A stretch of 64,000 bases of DNA from Phytophthora colocasiae (GCA_018806915.1 JAGKQI010000021.1:434001-498000), one strand, 5' to 3'. Shown: positions 55,034 through 64,000, numbered from the stretch's first letter. Program-made: numbers and translations. The notes: generated by a model from the sequence alone, not told the origin.

Positions 55034-57563
55034 GAGGTACGTTATCCGCCCGGAAATCCCGCTTCGGAGGTGGAGTGTCGTAGTCGTCTTCCAAATTCAG
55101 TTCTTCATGTTGCTTCAGGACGTACTCGACATCTTCCAAACTCCGAAGGCGTTGACCTTGGAGGGTAGTCCGGAGTCTGGAATCCAGAAGCTTCTTGGTG
55201 AAGGCTTTCAGAAGCTGCTCACGGAGCTTGGTCGATCCGTCGATCCGGATACCGGCTCTATCAGCCACCTTGTTCAGGCGGTAATAGAAATCCAAAGGCG
55301 TCTCATGCTTCTTCTGAACCATCGTATAGTACCTTTCCGCATCCGAAGTCCTCGCCTTACAGTAGCTCTCCTTGAAAGCCTTCAGGAATCTTTTCCAGTT
55401 GCGACGGACCTTCGGATCCAGATTCGCTCTCCAGTTCCGGACGGCCGGAGACAACTTGAGCTTCATCTCGTAGATTTTCACGTTATCGGCCCAGCCACCC
55501 TGAACGGACATACTCTGGAAGCGTTCCAGCCAGCGCATCCGAGTGGCAAGCGCCGCCTTATCATCGAAGTCTTCCAAAGTGCTTGCATTCACGAATGGCT
55601 TGAACATGTATGTCATCGTCCCTCCGGACTTGGTCGTCATCACCGCAGGAGTCTTGTCTTCAAACGAACTGCTATCCGAACTTCCGGAATCCGAAGAACT
55701 ACTCGATTCAGAACTTGGATCCGAAGAACTTGGATATCCTGAAGGAGATTTCTTTTTGGAAGTTCCACCCTTCTCACGCTTGGACGTTGAACCCCGCTTC
55801 GACGATCCAGACTCCTTGGACGAACGCTTCTTCGAGCCATCCTCACCTGAACGCTTCCGGATACCCCGGCTCTCGCTTCCAGACGCCTCTCTCCTTCTGG
55901 ATGTCGATTCCTTCTTCACCACGAGCGCCTGGGGTGTCGAGGACTTGGCCACTTGAGCCCTAGGGGTCTTGGATTCACGAGTGACCAGTTGGAGAGCTGC
56001 CTCAAGCTGTGCGGCAAAGGCTTCATCTGGATTCCCAACATCTGTTTTACGAGAACTCAGATGGGATGCACCTCGGGATGCGTTACTGGATACTGGGTAC
56101 AGAGTCGGATGATGGGACGCACCTGATTCCTGAGAATCATGATTACGCCCATCTGTCTCAGCTGCGACAGCGGCCTTGGCAGCCACCGATTTCAGGTCGC
56201 GAACTTGGGTGGCCAAAAACTTCTGGACAGCCCTCGCTGCTTCTCCTTCCTTCTTCCGCGCAGACTCCGAGGCTTCGAGTTCTTGCTGAAGCTCCTTCAC
56301 CTTCGCGTCCTTGGAGGAGCTCGACTTGGCGGCGGAACCTCGAACTGCTTCCGGGTGCCGCTTGTGAGATTGGTGTCCGGATGACCGAACCTCCAGATTC
56401 TTGACTGTCAAGCGTGAATCCTCGTCAGAGACCAGATCTGGGATCGCTTCCTTCTTCTGGAAGAGTCTTTGAAACTTGGAATACAGAAGGCGTTCAAGCT
56501 TCGCATCCAGATCGCCTGACATCCTCTCCAGCGCAGACCCTTGCTGATCTTCCATCCTGGCCATGACCTTCTGAAGTTGGAACATGGTGTTCAGGGCAAC
56601 TTGCGTGGATCCAGAACTGGCGGACTTCGAAGAGCGCTCAGACCTTGCTGAAGTTTCTGGAACTTCACGATCCCAACTCCCAGACCTCTGAATGCCTCGT
56701 GATCGAGATGCTTCTGCAGCCTGGGATTCCTGAAGCATTTCTCGCCTCCTTGAAGATGACTTTGTACGCTTCTTCCTGGGCTTCTCGCGATTCAAGTCTG
56801 ATCCCTGCGGGACGTCTTGATCTTCGCCATCCGGGTTCCTGTGGGAAATCTGGAAAGTGATTCCAGAATCCATCGGCGCATCACTTCTAGATCCCCGTGC
56901 GGTCATCGCCATCGGCCTGAAGGCGGAGAATGGCATATGCGTTCCTGCACTTCTGCTCATCCCGAATCCAGAAGAATCCGAGGTGCTCTCTCTGGAAGTC
57001 CGAGTTCCGGAAGTCGCACTCGCCATTGACTCACTTGATCCTCCGGAAGTCTCGAACATACTGGAGGTACGTGCCGAATTCGTCCTATCAGAAAGACTAT
57101 GGTACGAAGACATGTGACTTCCGGATTCCAGATCCGCTTCCAGATTCCGGACTAGCGAAGATGGCACAGACTGCAGGGATAAGGGCGACGGTGACGGGAT
57201 TGAGGACGGCGGTGGCCGAGGCATCACACGTTGCACTCGCTTCGGCCGGATTTCCTGATAGGTGGGTCCGCGAGGACTCCGAACCTTCCGGAACCCAGAT
57301 GCCTTCAGTTGTCTAGTGAAGTCTCGTCCCAGCAGAGATACCTCGTAATCCGACATGAATACACCTTCACCCCGAAATTGGGCTTCCGGATGTACTTGAC
57401 AAAGTTGTTCCCTTCCAGTTGTCATCAGAATCCGGGGTACTCCTGAGCTCGCGTCACTAGTTGTCTCCATTCGATCATCTCCACGACCAATAGCTGCAAC
57501 ATTTCTCCAACAACTTGCCGAACCAGATCCGGATGCACTTTGAAAACTCGCGTCCGGAACCAT
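54975..57563 (-). CDS. Gypsy Gag, 862 aa with large disordered N-terminal part
   Basis: ATG at 57563 (MVPDASFQSASGSG). The first 640 residues are Ser/Arg-rich with several SR/KR tracts (SSSRRREML, SKRGSTSKREKGGTSKKK), a coiled coil (KVKELQQELEASESARKKEG) and acidic Ser runs. The retrotransposon Gag domain is at about 660-790 (RMRWLERFQSMSVQGGWADN, WRANLDPKVRRNWKRFLKAF, YYTMVQKKHETPLDFYYRLN). It ends before the zinc knuckles, which lie in another frame. Gag of this size is far above the 250-400 residues usual in Gypsy elements. The start overlaps the end of ORF1 by 139 bases in a different frame. Confidence 0.8.
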   Translation of the reverse strand: MVPDASFQSASGSGSASCWRNVAAIGRGDDRMETTSDASSGVPRILMTTGREQLCQVHPEAQFRGEGVFMSDYEVSLLGRDFTRQLKASGFRKVRSPRGPTYQEIRPKRVQRVMPRPPPSSIPSPSPLSLQSVPSSLVRNLEADLESGSHMSSYHSLSDRTNSARTSSMFETSGGSSESMASATSGTRTSRESTSDSSGFGMSRSAGTHMPFSAFRPMAMTARGSRSDAPMDSGITFQISHRNPDGEDQDVPQGSDLNREKPRKKRTKSSSRRREMLQESQAAEASRSRGIQRSGSWDREVPETSARSERSSKSASSGSTQVALNTMFQLQKVMARMEDQQGSALERMSGDLDAKLERLLYSKFQRLFQKKEAIPDLVSDEDSRLTVKNLEVRSSGHQSHKRHPEAVRGSAAKSSSSKDAKVKELQQELEASESARKKEGEAARAVQKFLATQVRDLKSVAAKAAVAAETDGRNHDSQESGASHHPTLYPVSSNASRGASHLSSRKTDVGNPDEAFAAQLEAALQLVTRESKTPRAQVAKSSTPQALVVKKESTSRRREASGSESRGIRKRSGEDGSKKRSSKESGSSKRGSTSKREKGGTSKKKSPSGYPSSSDPSSESSSSSDSGSSDSSSFEDKTPAVMTTKSGGTMTYMFKPFVNASTLEDFDDKAALATRMRWLERFQSMSVQGGWADNVKIYEMKLKLSPAVRNWRANLDPKVRRNWKRFLKAFKESYCKARTSDAERYYTMVQKKHETPLDFYYRLNKVADRAGIRIDGSTKLREQLLKAFTKKLLDSRLRTTLQGQRLRSLEDVEYVLKQHEELNLEDDYDTPPPKRDFRADNVPRDKFRPKRSRIRKSIHCSE

Positions 57564-58726
57564 CCAGGCACCAAATTCACAAATCCAAATCCCGCTTCGA
57601 AAAGCATTGTCTGCAGGACTGCGATGCTTTCACGAGGCGAAAACTCCTTCGGCGGGATCATGGCACCCTGAAGATCTAGTGCCTTTCCAAATGACCGACG
57701 TTGAATCTGGAGTTCTGAAATCCAGGCGTCCGTCTGAGCCGGCATCAACATCCGGCGGTTCAGGTGTTCCGAAGTCATCAAGGCAGCCTAAATGAAACCT
57801 TCAGGATTCAGGTATAGTGGCGGCCAATCATATCCGACATCAGGTGCGAAGCTCCTTTCGGAATTGTCACGTTCCCAACGCCTCACTTGTTCAGCCACAT
57901 ATGCCTTCATCTGGATTCCGCTCATCTGGACTTCCGGCGTCCCCGGTGGTGCTTCCGGAGATTCTTCCATTCTGGAATCCGGAATACCAAACCTGGCAGC
58001 TTCTTGACGAGGCGCTTCTGGGGGCGCCGAGAACGGCGGCTCATCAGGATACAATGTTGACATCCGGATTTCCGGAATCACTGGCGAAGACATGTTGGTA
58101 TCCTCAAGCACAGTTTCTTCCTGAACCGGCGACAACGGGCGAGCTTCCTGCTTGACTCGTGGCGACTCTTCTCGAACATCAGGTTCGGCATCTGGATTCG
58201 CACCTTCCGGAGGAGAGTCCTAAACTCCATCCTCCGTAGGGTCTTCGATCTCGACAGCATCATCTCCCGACGCTTCTCTTCCAGAATCCTCAGCATCACT
58301 TCCGGCGACCTCAGACTCCTCACCAGCCGTGAACTCCTCCAGACCGGACTCGTTCTCGGCTTCCACATCCGGATCACCTTCCGATCCGGACTCTTCTGCA
58401 TCCGGATCCGACATGGATCCAGATTCCACCTGCTCAGGGTCGTCGTCTCCTTCCGAAATCTCTCCCGAATCACTTCCATCCAGACTTGCGTGGTGCGCTT
58501 CCTGAACGGAGGATTCAGATTCTTCTTCCAGATGATCCGACGACTCCTTCGCCTCTTGGGCAGCCTTTCGCTTCGCAGCGTTGGCCTGACGAGCTTTCTT
58601 CATAATAGTATCCAAATCCTCGTGCTCTTCAGGCTGCTGCCCCTTCAACCGACGCGACGATCTGGATGCCATTCCGCTTCCAGAATCCGCGTCTCCCCCT
58701 CTGCGTGCGCTTTCACTTCCAACCAT
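57425..58726 (-). pseudogene. Gypsy ORF1, extra reading frame before Gag, with two in-frame TAG
   Basis: From MVGSESARRGGDADSG (ATG 58726) one frame runs to 57425, interrupted only by TAG at 58220-58222 and TAG at 57788-57790. The first part is acidic and Ser-rich with a helical MKKARQANAAKRKAAQEAK. The second has PRVKQEARPLSPVQEE and VAEQVRRWERD. The third has SIAVLQTMLFEAGFGFVNL. No domain recognised. Plant dual-RNase H elements of the Ogre type also have an ORF before gag. Either readthrough, or early decay. Confidence 0.6.
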
Positions 58727-58822
58727 CACAACTACGATCAGAAAGTTAGTTAGCACTCAGACCCCTGAAACTAATCAAAAAAAATATATAAAAATAACTC
58801 GGTGATATCCTTTCGGTATCAA

Positions 58823-58840
58823 ATCCGGGCACGCGCACCA
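58823..58840 (-). promoter_or_regulatory. Primer-binding site of the Gypsy element
   Basis: On the sense strand TGGTGCGCGTGCCCGGAT starts two bases after the LTR end (TCGTCACA). Its complement reads ATCCGGGCACGCGCACCA, the 3' end of a tRNA: T-stem CCGGG, acceptor strand CACGCGC, A, CCA. It is an ordinary tRNA 3'-end primer, in contrast to the Copia elements. I cannot name the tRNA. Confidence 0.82.
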
Positions 58841-58842
58841 GC

Positions 58843-60445
58843 TGTGACGAGGTGGGTGAACACTTTCCGGACTTTCTGAAAGAAAAACCCGGTCGCCCAG
58901 AACGTATAGCTGGTGGCCAGTCCGATTCTGGAAGGAAACTTCCAGATGACACTTGAGAACTAGGGTCAGTCTTTACCTTCCGGGATCCAAATGGGTATCC
59001 GGAAGGCGGAGTTGGCGTGTGACCTTGTGGTTATCCTCCTTGGTGTCGTTTGTCTTCGAGTATCCGAAGGGTATCACCAGGTGAGTTACTTTCAGGTGTG
59101 ATCAGATCCAAAGATCCCAAGTACCAAAAGTACTTCCAAATGCAGTTGGTTTTCTGGAAGGCAAAAGACTATTAGCAGAGTCCTCTTCCAACAGTTAACC
59201 AATACAATACAGAGAGTTAATTTGCAAAACACGCAGCCGCTCTTATTCTTTGTGGCCCTCGAGCGGTGGGCACTCCCAATGCCAGTCGACGGGGTCTACT
59301 TCCGGAACACTGACTCAGTTCCGGGACCCTAACAAGCGCACCACTTCCGGATAACCACTTGGTTTCCGGAAGACAATATCCAAGATCAGGATATCCAGAT
59401 GCCTGTATATCCAAATATCCAAAATCCAAATGCAATCTAGACTAGGAATCCAGATGCAAACGTCCAATCACACAGTAGTTAATTCAATACAGTTCCAAGG
59501 GGCCAACTACTAACAACCTCCCAAAACGCAGTTATAATATGAAATGTGAATCCGGAATCCGGATTCCAACTGGAATATGAAATAGGAAGATCCCTTCCGG
59601 ATGCGCCGCCGGATCACTTACCCAACTTGGTCTCGAACCTTTGGTGGAGAGTCCCGCGGCGATGTACGCAGTCGACGCGGCCGTACGCTGGCTCAGCTAA
59701 CTCGAAGCCCTCTGACAAGAGGCTGGTCCGCAGTGCTTTGCAGTATCTTCCAGGAAAACCTTCCAGAAGACCACTTGCGCCCTTGGTGGCAAATTGAACT
59801 CTCTGTTATTTATATAAAGTCTTCTGCTAAAGATTCTGCTAACATCTTGTTTTCACTATAGGAAGCGCACACTCATCAGGAGGCGCGTGTCTCTGGCGCG
59901 GAACCCCGAAGAATTCCGGCTGGTGCCGAACACATCCTGGTCGGTCGTCTTGGTCGGTCGGTCTTGACTTGGCTTGAGTATACTCCGAACCTCAATGTCC
60001 ATACTGGGTACAAATCAGGCAGGGTCCGGACGCCTTTGGTCATCTGGATTCCCGATCCTTGGAATCCAAAAGTCCTCAGTTCAGCACTGGAAGCATGTAT
60101 CCGGAATACACTTGGTCTGTGTATGGGCGACTGGATTCTTGAGCCCTTAGCCCTGACTGGAATGGCATCCAGATTCCCGAAATCTGGATCTGGATTCCGG
60201 AAGTACGCACCAGGAATTCACTTGGGCACCACATGGTGGACTTGATTCCTGAATAGTGGACTCCGATCGTGGTCGGGCATCCGGATTCTGGAAGTCCGGA
60301 TTCCGGAAGTCCTAAAGCAATAAGGTGAAAATGTGTTCCACAGCTCAGTCCCAGGTACTCGATGCCTCAGCCAATCACCTCTCGACATATTGGGTGGCTC
60401 TGGGAGGCGGTGTCCAGATAGAAAATTTGAAACCACAGCTTCACA
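58843..60445 (-). repeat. 5' LTR of the Gypsy element (right copy)
   Basis: 1603 bp, nearly identical to 43584-45186. Mismatches include AACTAGGG/AACTGGGG, CTCGAGCGG/TTGAGCGG, TTTGCAAAA/ATATGCAAAA, CAGTATC/CAGTGTC and GAAACCAC/GAATCCAC. Confidence 0.93.
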
Positions 60446-62607
60446 CGGAGGTAGGTACTTGACAGCATCCCATGCCATCTTCCGTGGCGCGGCCGCGTGT
60501 CTTGCGAGTTGGCCTACCGTGAATAGGATATCGGGTCTGGTTACTCTTGCCAAGTATAGTAATGCGCCAACTGCCTGTCGATAAGGCATCCTTCCCATGT
60601 ACTTTTGTTCCTCATCGGTCGGGCCGTCGTCCGTGAAGTCCAAGCGAGTGTTCGCCACCATTGGCAATTGTGTGGGCCGTGTTGCATCCATCGCAAAGCG
60701 GTGCAGGACCTCCTCAATATAACTCCCCTGGCTGAGTAGTACCGTGTCGTCAGCCACGCGGTCAACCTTCATTCCCAGAAACTGGTGTGGCTTACCCAAG
60801 TCCTTCACTTGGTAGCGGCCGGAGAGAGCAGTCATTAGGCGCAGGCATTGGTCCTCATTCTTGTGAGCAACAAGAATGTCGTCGACATACACGCATACGA
60901 ATAGCAGTGAGCCATCCGTGTACGCGAAATAGAGACACTGGTCGCCACGCGTTGGAGTAAGCCCATAGTCAACTAGGAAGTTGTTGATCTCGCGATTCCA
61001 TTGTCGTCCCGCTTGGCGCAAACCGTATAGTGCCTTACGTAGACGCCACACCTTCCCCCTGTCGCTTACTTTCGCATATCCCGGCACTGGCTTCATGTAT
61101 ATTTCTTCGAGAAGGCCCGCTTTAACGTACGCGGCCGGAACGTCACCTTGGCGCACACACAGTTGGAAATACACCACTAGCACGAAGAAAATTCGGACCG
61201 TCACTAGTCCAGCTACGGGTGCGTAAGTTTCGACGAAATGCACGATCCATTGCTGTTTGTCTCCACGCGCGCAAAGCCTCGCCTTAAAACGCTCCACACT
61301 TCCGTCTGTTCCTGTCTTGAGTCGAAATTGAAGAGTGTGATCCAGCACGCGCACACCGTCTGGGGCATCCACCCATTCAAACGTCCCATTCTCGAAAAGT
61401 GACTTCACCTCATCATCGATTGCCTGCTTCCATTGTGCCCATTCAGGCGAGCGCTTGGCTTCGTCAAGATTTAGTGGCTCCTTAATAATTTCGCCCAGCA
61501 CGACAAAAGCTTGAGCCTCTGCAATAGTTTGATGTGCAATCCGTTGTGAGCGTCGAACAGCCGCAAGTTCTGAAGGGAAAGCTCCTTCACGATCATCTTG
61601 AGATTGTGCGGCCTCCTCGCCTTCATCGTCCGAGCTATCTATCATGGGTTCCTCGCTGTTAACGTCGTCATCTTCGACATCTGGGTCGACCTCAAACAGC
61701 ATTCTGTCCACTACAGTGACATCGCGGGAAGCAAATATCGAGCGTTGTGACCCCTTCGCATAGACATAGAATCCCTTGATATCCTCAGCACATCCGATAA
61801 ACGCACCGAGCTGTCCTCGAGTGTTGAGAAAACGCTTTAGCTTGCGGCGTAGCTGATCAGGTACTCGCGCAACGACAGCTTGGCTGAATATGGGCAGTGT
61901 GCTCACGTCTGGACGCCTCCCGAAGATGCGCTCATGTGGGGCATCTTGCTGAGGGATTCTGTTGCGTACGTACGTGGCGTGCTGCAAGGCATATTCCCAG
62001 AGTCGATGTGGCAAACCTGAGTCGACGAGCATGGCCGCCGCCGTTTCTGTCACCGTCCGGATGCTGCGCTCAGCCACGCCATTTTGAAACGACGTGTAAG
62101 GTGTCGTGTGTTGCAGTAGTATTCCTTGGTCATGCGCCAGCTTCCTGAAGTCCTTATTTAGAAACTCTGTACCCCCATCCGTCCGAAGCACCTTGATAGC
62201 CGTTGCGGGTACCTCTGCTTGTCTCTCTATCATGGTGAGGAAACGCTTGGTCATGTTGGTGGCATCATTCTTGTGCTTAAGGGCGTAAGTTTGTACGTAA
62301 TCTCGCCAAACCGCCACCATGAAGTACCTGTTTTCATTGATCGATGCTGCAATCGGGCCTGCAAGGTCAACGTGACATATACCGCCCGCAAACTTGTCTG
62401 GGCTTGATCTCCCTTTCGGCACTGGTTGGCGTGTGGCCTTTGTTAGTGCACACACTGTACACATCTTGGGCTTCGCTCCTGCAGCAATACGAATGCCGTT
62501 TACGGTGCCGCTTTTCGCCATCCTCTGCAAGGTTTCATAATTGACATGGCCGAGTCGTCTGTGTTGAGATTGCACTTCGCCGTCTCCTATACTGGGTCCC
62601 TACCTCG
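60446..62607 (-). pseudogene. Copia 2 integrase and reverse transcriptase
   Basis: The minus strand encodes [16 protein letters not shown] (pre-integrase zinc site with CTVCALTKA), integrase core ([32 protein letters not shown]), a linker with acidic [20 protein letters not shown], and RT ([35 protein letters not shown] near 60880, [14 protein letters not shown]). It reaches [16 protein letters not shown] and KYL at 60446, where the Gypsy LTR interrupts it. The frame is open from about 62607 to the insertion. The remaining 5' part is not visible: a third Copia LTR starts at about 62644. The right end of homology between 62608 and 62643 is uncertain. Confidence 0.88.
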
Positions 62608-62643
62608 AAGCACGCAGCTTTCACGCGCACAACGCGTGCCAAG

Positions 62644-62976
62644 TGAGGACAACAGTGGAAGACGCGTGGATGCTGCAATACGATTGGCGGTCTACCTTGG
62701 ATACACTATTCTGATTGGACGAGAACTTCAATTTGCTGATCTCAAGATGTGCACAAATCGTTCCCGTTACATCAATCGTTCCCGTTACATCAAGCGTTCC
62801 CGTTTCACAAGGCGTTCCCGTTACATCAAGCGTTCCCGTTTCACAAAGGTCTACAAGGGGAGCTCAAGGAGAGCAAGGGTAGATTAGTGAATGCGGGCTA
62901 ACTCAATAAACTTACTTTTGGATTTACTTCCTCCTACTCACTTCACTATCAAGCCTCGTTCGCTATACTCTCAATT
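62644..62976 (+). repeat. 5' LTR of Copia 3
   Basis: Proposed 333-bp LTR from TGAGGACAAC to CTCAATT, judged by similarity in length and first bases to Copia 1 (TGAGCC, 315 bp) and by the primer site that follows. The right-hand LTR is outside the window, so the start is inferred. It holds a five-unit 18-bp tandem repeat. Confidence 0.65.
62759..62848 (+). repeat. Five 18-bp tandem repeats in the Copia 3 LTR
   Basis: Units start at 62759, 62777, 62795, 62813 and 62831. All begin CGTTCCCGTT; the second half alternates between ACATCAA(T/G) (units 1, 2, 4) and TCACAA(G/A)G (units 3, 5). Placement in an LTR suggests an enhancer-like array. Confidence 0.9.
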
Positions 62977-62993
62977 GGTTATGAGCCCAAGCT
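62977..62993 (+). promoter_or_regulatory. Primer-binding site of Copia 3, half-tRNA initiator-Met type
   Basis: GGTTATGAGCCCAAGCT directly after the LTR, the same as at 36513. The ATG inside it (62981) is the Gag start codon. Confidence 0.75.
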
Positions 62994-64000
62994 ACGCCGA
63001 CAACATCGACAAGCTCGTGGAAGACAACTACTTCCACTGGGAGTTCAACATGCGGATGAAGCTCGCTCGGAAGGGACTGCTACCGCAGATCATCAAGCCC
63101 GAGTTCGACCAAGTGAGTGATCGCTCCACGGCGGAATGGAAGACCAACGATCTGAAGGCACTTGGTGTTATCGCTGGAGACGTGAGACTCACGTACCAAG
63201 TCTACGTCCGTGGAGCACTGACTGCCGCTGAGGCGTGGACGATGCTCGAGGAGCACTTCAACAAGAAGACGCTCAAGAACCGGCTTCTCGTCACCAAGAA
63301 GTTGAACAACTTCAAGATGGAGCCCGGGACCAAGTTCGCTTCCCACGTCGATCAGTTCAAGGAGATCGTCCTCCAGATGGAGACGATCGGTGAGACTCTG
63401 GATGAGACTCGCCAGCTCGTGTTGCTCCTTGGCAGTCTGACGGACGAGTACAAGATGATATGTACTGTCCTCGAGAATACGCCAAACATGTCGCTGGCCT
63501 ACGCGATTCAAGCTCTCTCTGGTGTTAAATCCTCGGATGAATCGTCATCGGCTCAAGAGAAGGCTTTCGCTACGAAGAAGAAGGACTTCGGGGGCAAGCG
63601 TCGCTTCAACGACAAGTGCTTCTACTGCAAGAAGCAAGGGCACCGAGAGTTCGAGTGCCGCAAGAAGAAAGCCGACCAAGAACGAGGGCAAGCTGCGCAA
63701 GAGGAAGCGTCCGACGACTTCTCGTTCATGGCTACGAGTGCGATGACCAAGAGTGAATGGCTCGTCGACTCTGGTGCAAGTTCGCACATGACCAGCGTCC
63801 GGGACAAGTTTGTGTCCATGAAGGAGCTGAAGACGCCAGTCCGCATCACGATCGCGGATGGCTCGAAAATCGACGCAGTTGCAAAGGGCACCGTCGGGTT
63901 GAAGCTGATGGACGGGAAGTCTGTCAAGCTGTCGGATGTCCTGTACATCCCAGAAGTTGAAGGAAGCCTCATCTCGGTGTCGAAGCTGGCCGAGAAAGGA
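62981..64000 (+). CDS. Copia 3 Gag and protease, open to the window end
   Basis: From the ATG in the primer site (MSPSYADNIDKLVEDNYFHW) 340 codons are open with no stop up to base 64000, so the gene is partial. Gag core: FHWEFNMRMKLARKGLL, AEAWTMLEEHFNKKTLKNRL, FKEIVLQMETIGE. Zinc knuckle CFYCKKQGHREFEC near 63620. Protease active site WLVDSGASSHMT near 63770, then VLYIPEVEGSLISVSKL leading to integrase. No lesion seen, unlike Copia 1 and 2. No other ATG fits the conserved NIDKLVEDNYFHW start better; the next Met is within the core. Confidence 0.88.
   Translation, partial: MSPSYADNIDKLVEDNYFHWEFNMRMKLARKGLLPQIIKPEFDQVSDRSTAEWKTNDLKALGVIAGDVRLTYQVYVRGALTAAEAWTMLEEHFNKKTLKNRLLVTKKLNNFKMEPGTKFASHVDQFKEIVLQMETIGETLDETRQLVLLLGSLTDEYKMICTVLENTPNMSLAYAIQALSGVKSSDESSSAQEKAFATKKKDFGGKRRFNDKCFYCKKQGHREFECRKKKADQERGQAAQEEASDDFSFMATSAMTKSEWLVDSGASSHMTSVRDKFVSMKELKTPVRITIADGSKIDAVAKGTVGLKLMDGKSVKLSDVLYIPEVEGSLISVSKLAEKG

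Larger units (their letters stand above)
43584..60445 (-). mobile_element. 16.9-kb Ty3/Gypsy retrotransposon with chromodomain, second RNase H and antisense ORF
   Basis: LTRs 43584-45186 and 58843-60445 (1603 bp each, about eight mismatches seen), flanked by CGGA on both sides (43580-43583 and 60446-60449). The sense strand is minus: primer site next to the right LTR, ORF1, gag, protease, RT, two RNase H domains, chromodomain integrase, then a 940-aa ORF in the opposite direction, then the 3' LTR. RT before integrase is Gypsy order. The element is young, but its sense ORFs have in-frame TAG codons and frame changes. Confidence 0.93.

Noticed and set aside
58810..58842. Possible tRNA gene
   Set aside because: Only the 3' 18-25 bases resemble a tRNA. 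Position next to the LTR and lack of D and anticodon arms show it is the primer-binding site.
62759..62848. CRISPR array
   Set aside because: The 18-bp units are contiguous with no spacers, in a eukaryotic LTR.
62977..62993. Partial tRNA-Met gene at the Copia primer sites
   Set aside because: Only the anticodon-loop complement is present, directly after the LTR, twice in the window. It is a primer site, not a tRNA.

Overview
The window looks like a chromosome segment of an oomycete, most likely Phytophthora or a close relative. The grounds are short GT-AG introns (53-87 nt), ankyrin proteins with a 'WLHxNRxEGC' repeat, a small protein resembling the ubiquitin-like header of Crinkler (CRN) effectors, and a heavy load of piggyBac, Ty1/Copia and Ty3/Gypsy elements. 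No database search was possible; every family name comes from motifs read in the translations.

Region 1 (1-24.4 kb) is a young, rearranged array. A segment of about 10.3 kb starting at base 1 repeats from 10331, with a partial third round to about 24.4 kb. Its parts are: (a) a two-exon CRN-header-like gene; (s) a non-coding module carrying the decayed 3' end of a dehydrogenase gene like the one at 24422-25273; (m) a gene of unknown function; (d) a PDZ-PDZ-DUSP gene, damaged in all three copies; and chimeras of m and a. Genes a and m form a divergent pair around about 300 bp. Two 3430-bp piggyBac transposons sit at the same place in rounds 1 and 2, and the same module elsewhere keeps the uninterrupted TTAA target, so the array holds its own filled and empty sites.

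Region 2 (24.4-35.0 kb) is ordinary host sequence: an SDR16C-like dehydrogenase (-), a PHD-finger protein with three CW zinc fingers (+), a WD40-like protein (-) and, from a 92-bp bidirectional spacer, a 977-aa unrecognised protein (+).

Region 3 (35.4-42.5 kb) is an ankyrin-repeat gene split by a Copia element (36198-41680, identical-looking 315-bp LTRs). The gene on the two sides overlaps by about 470 bp, which a simple insertion cannot give.

Region 4 (42.5-64 kb) is a nest. A minus-strand Copia (RNase H at 43054-43583, integrase and RT at 60446-62607) was split by a 16.9-kb Ty3/Gypsy element (43584-60445, 1603-bp LTRs, 4-bp CGGA duplication) and apparently hit again by a third Copia (LTR 62644-62976, Gag open to the window end). 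The Gypsy element is the most interesting object here. It has a chromodomain integrase, a decayed first RNase H plus an intact second one, large extra 5' coding capacity, strong enrichment for TCCGGA, and an intact 940-aa ORF on the opposite strand between integrase and 3' LTR. Both readable Copia primer sites match the anticodon region of initiator tRNA-Met (half-tRNA priming), and in the third Copia the Gag start codon lies inside that primer site.
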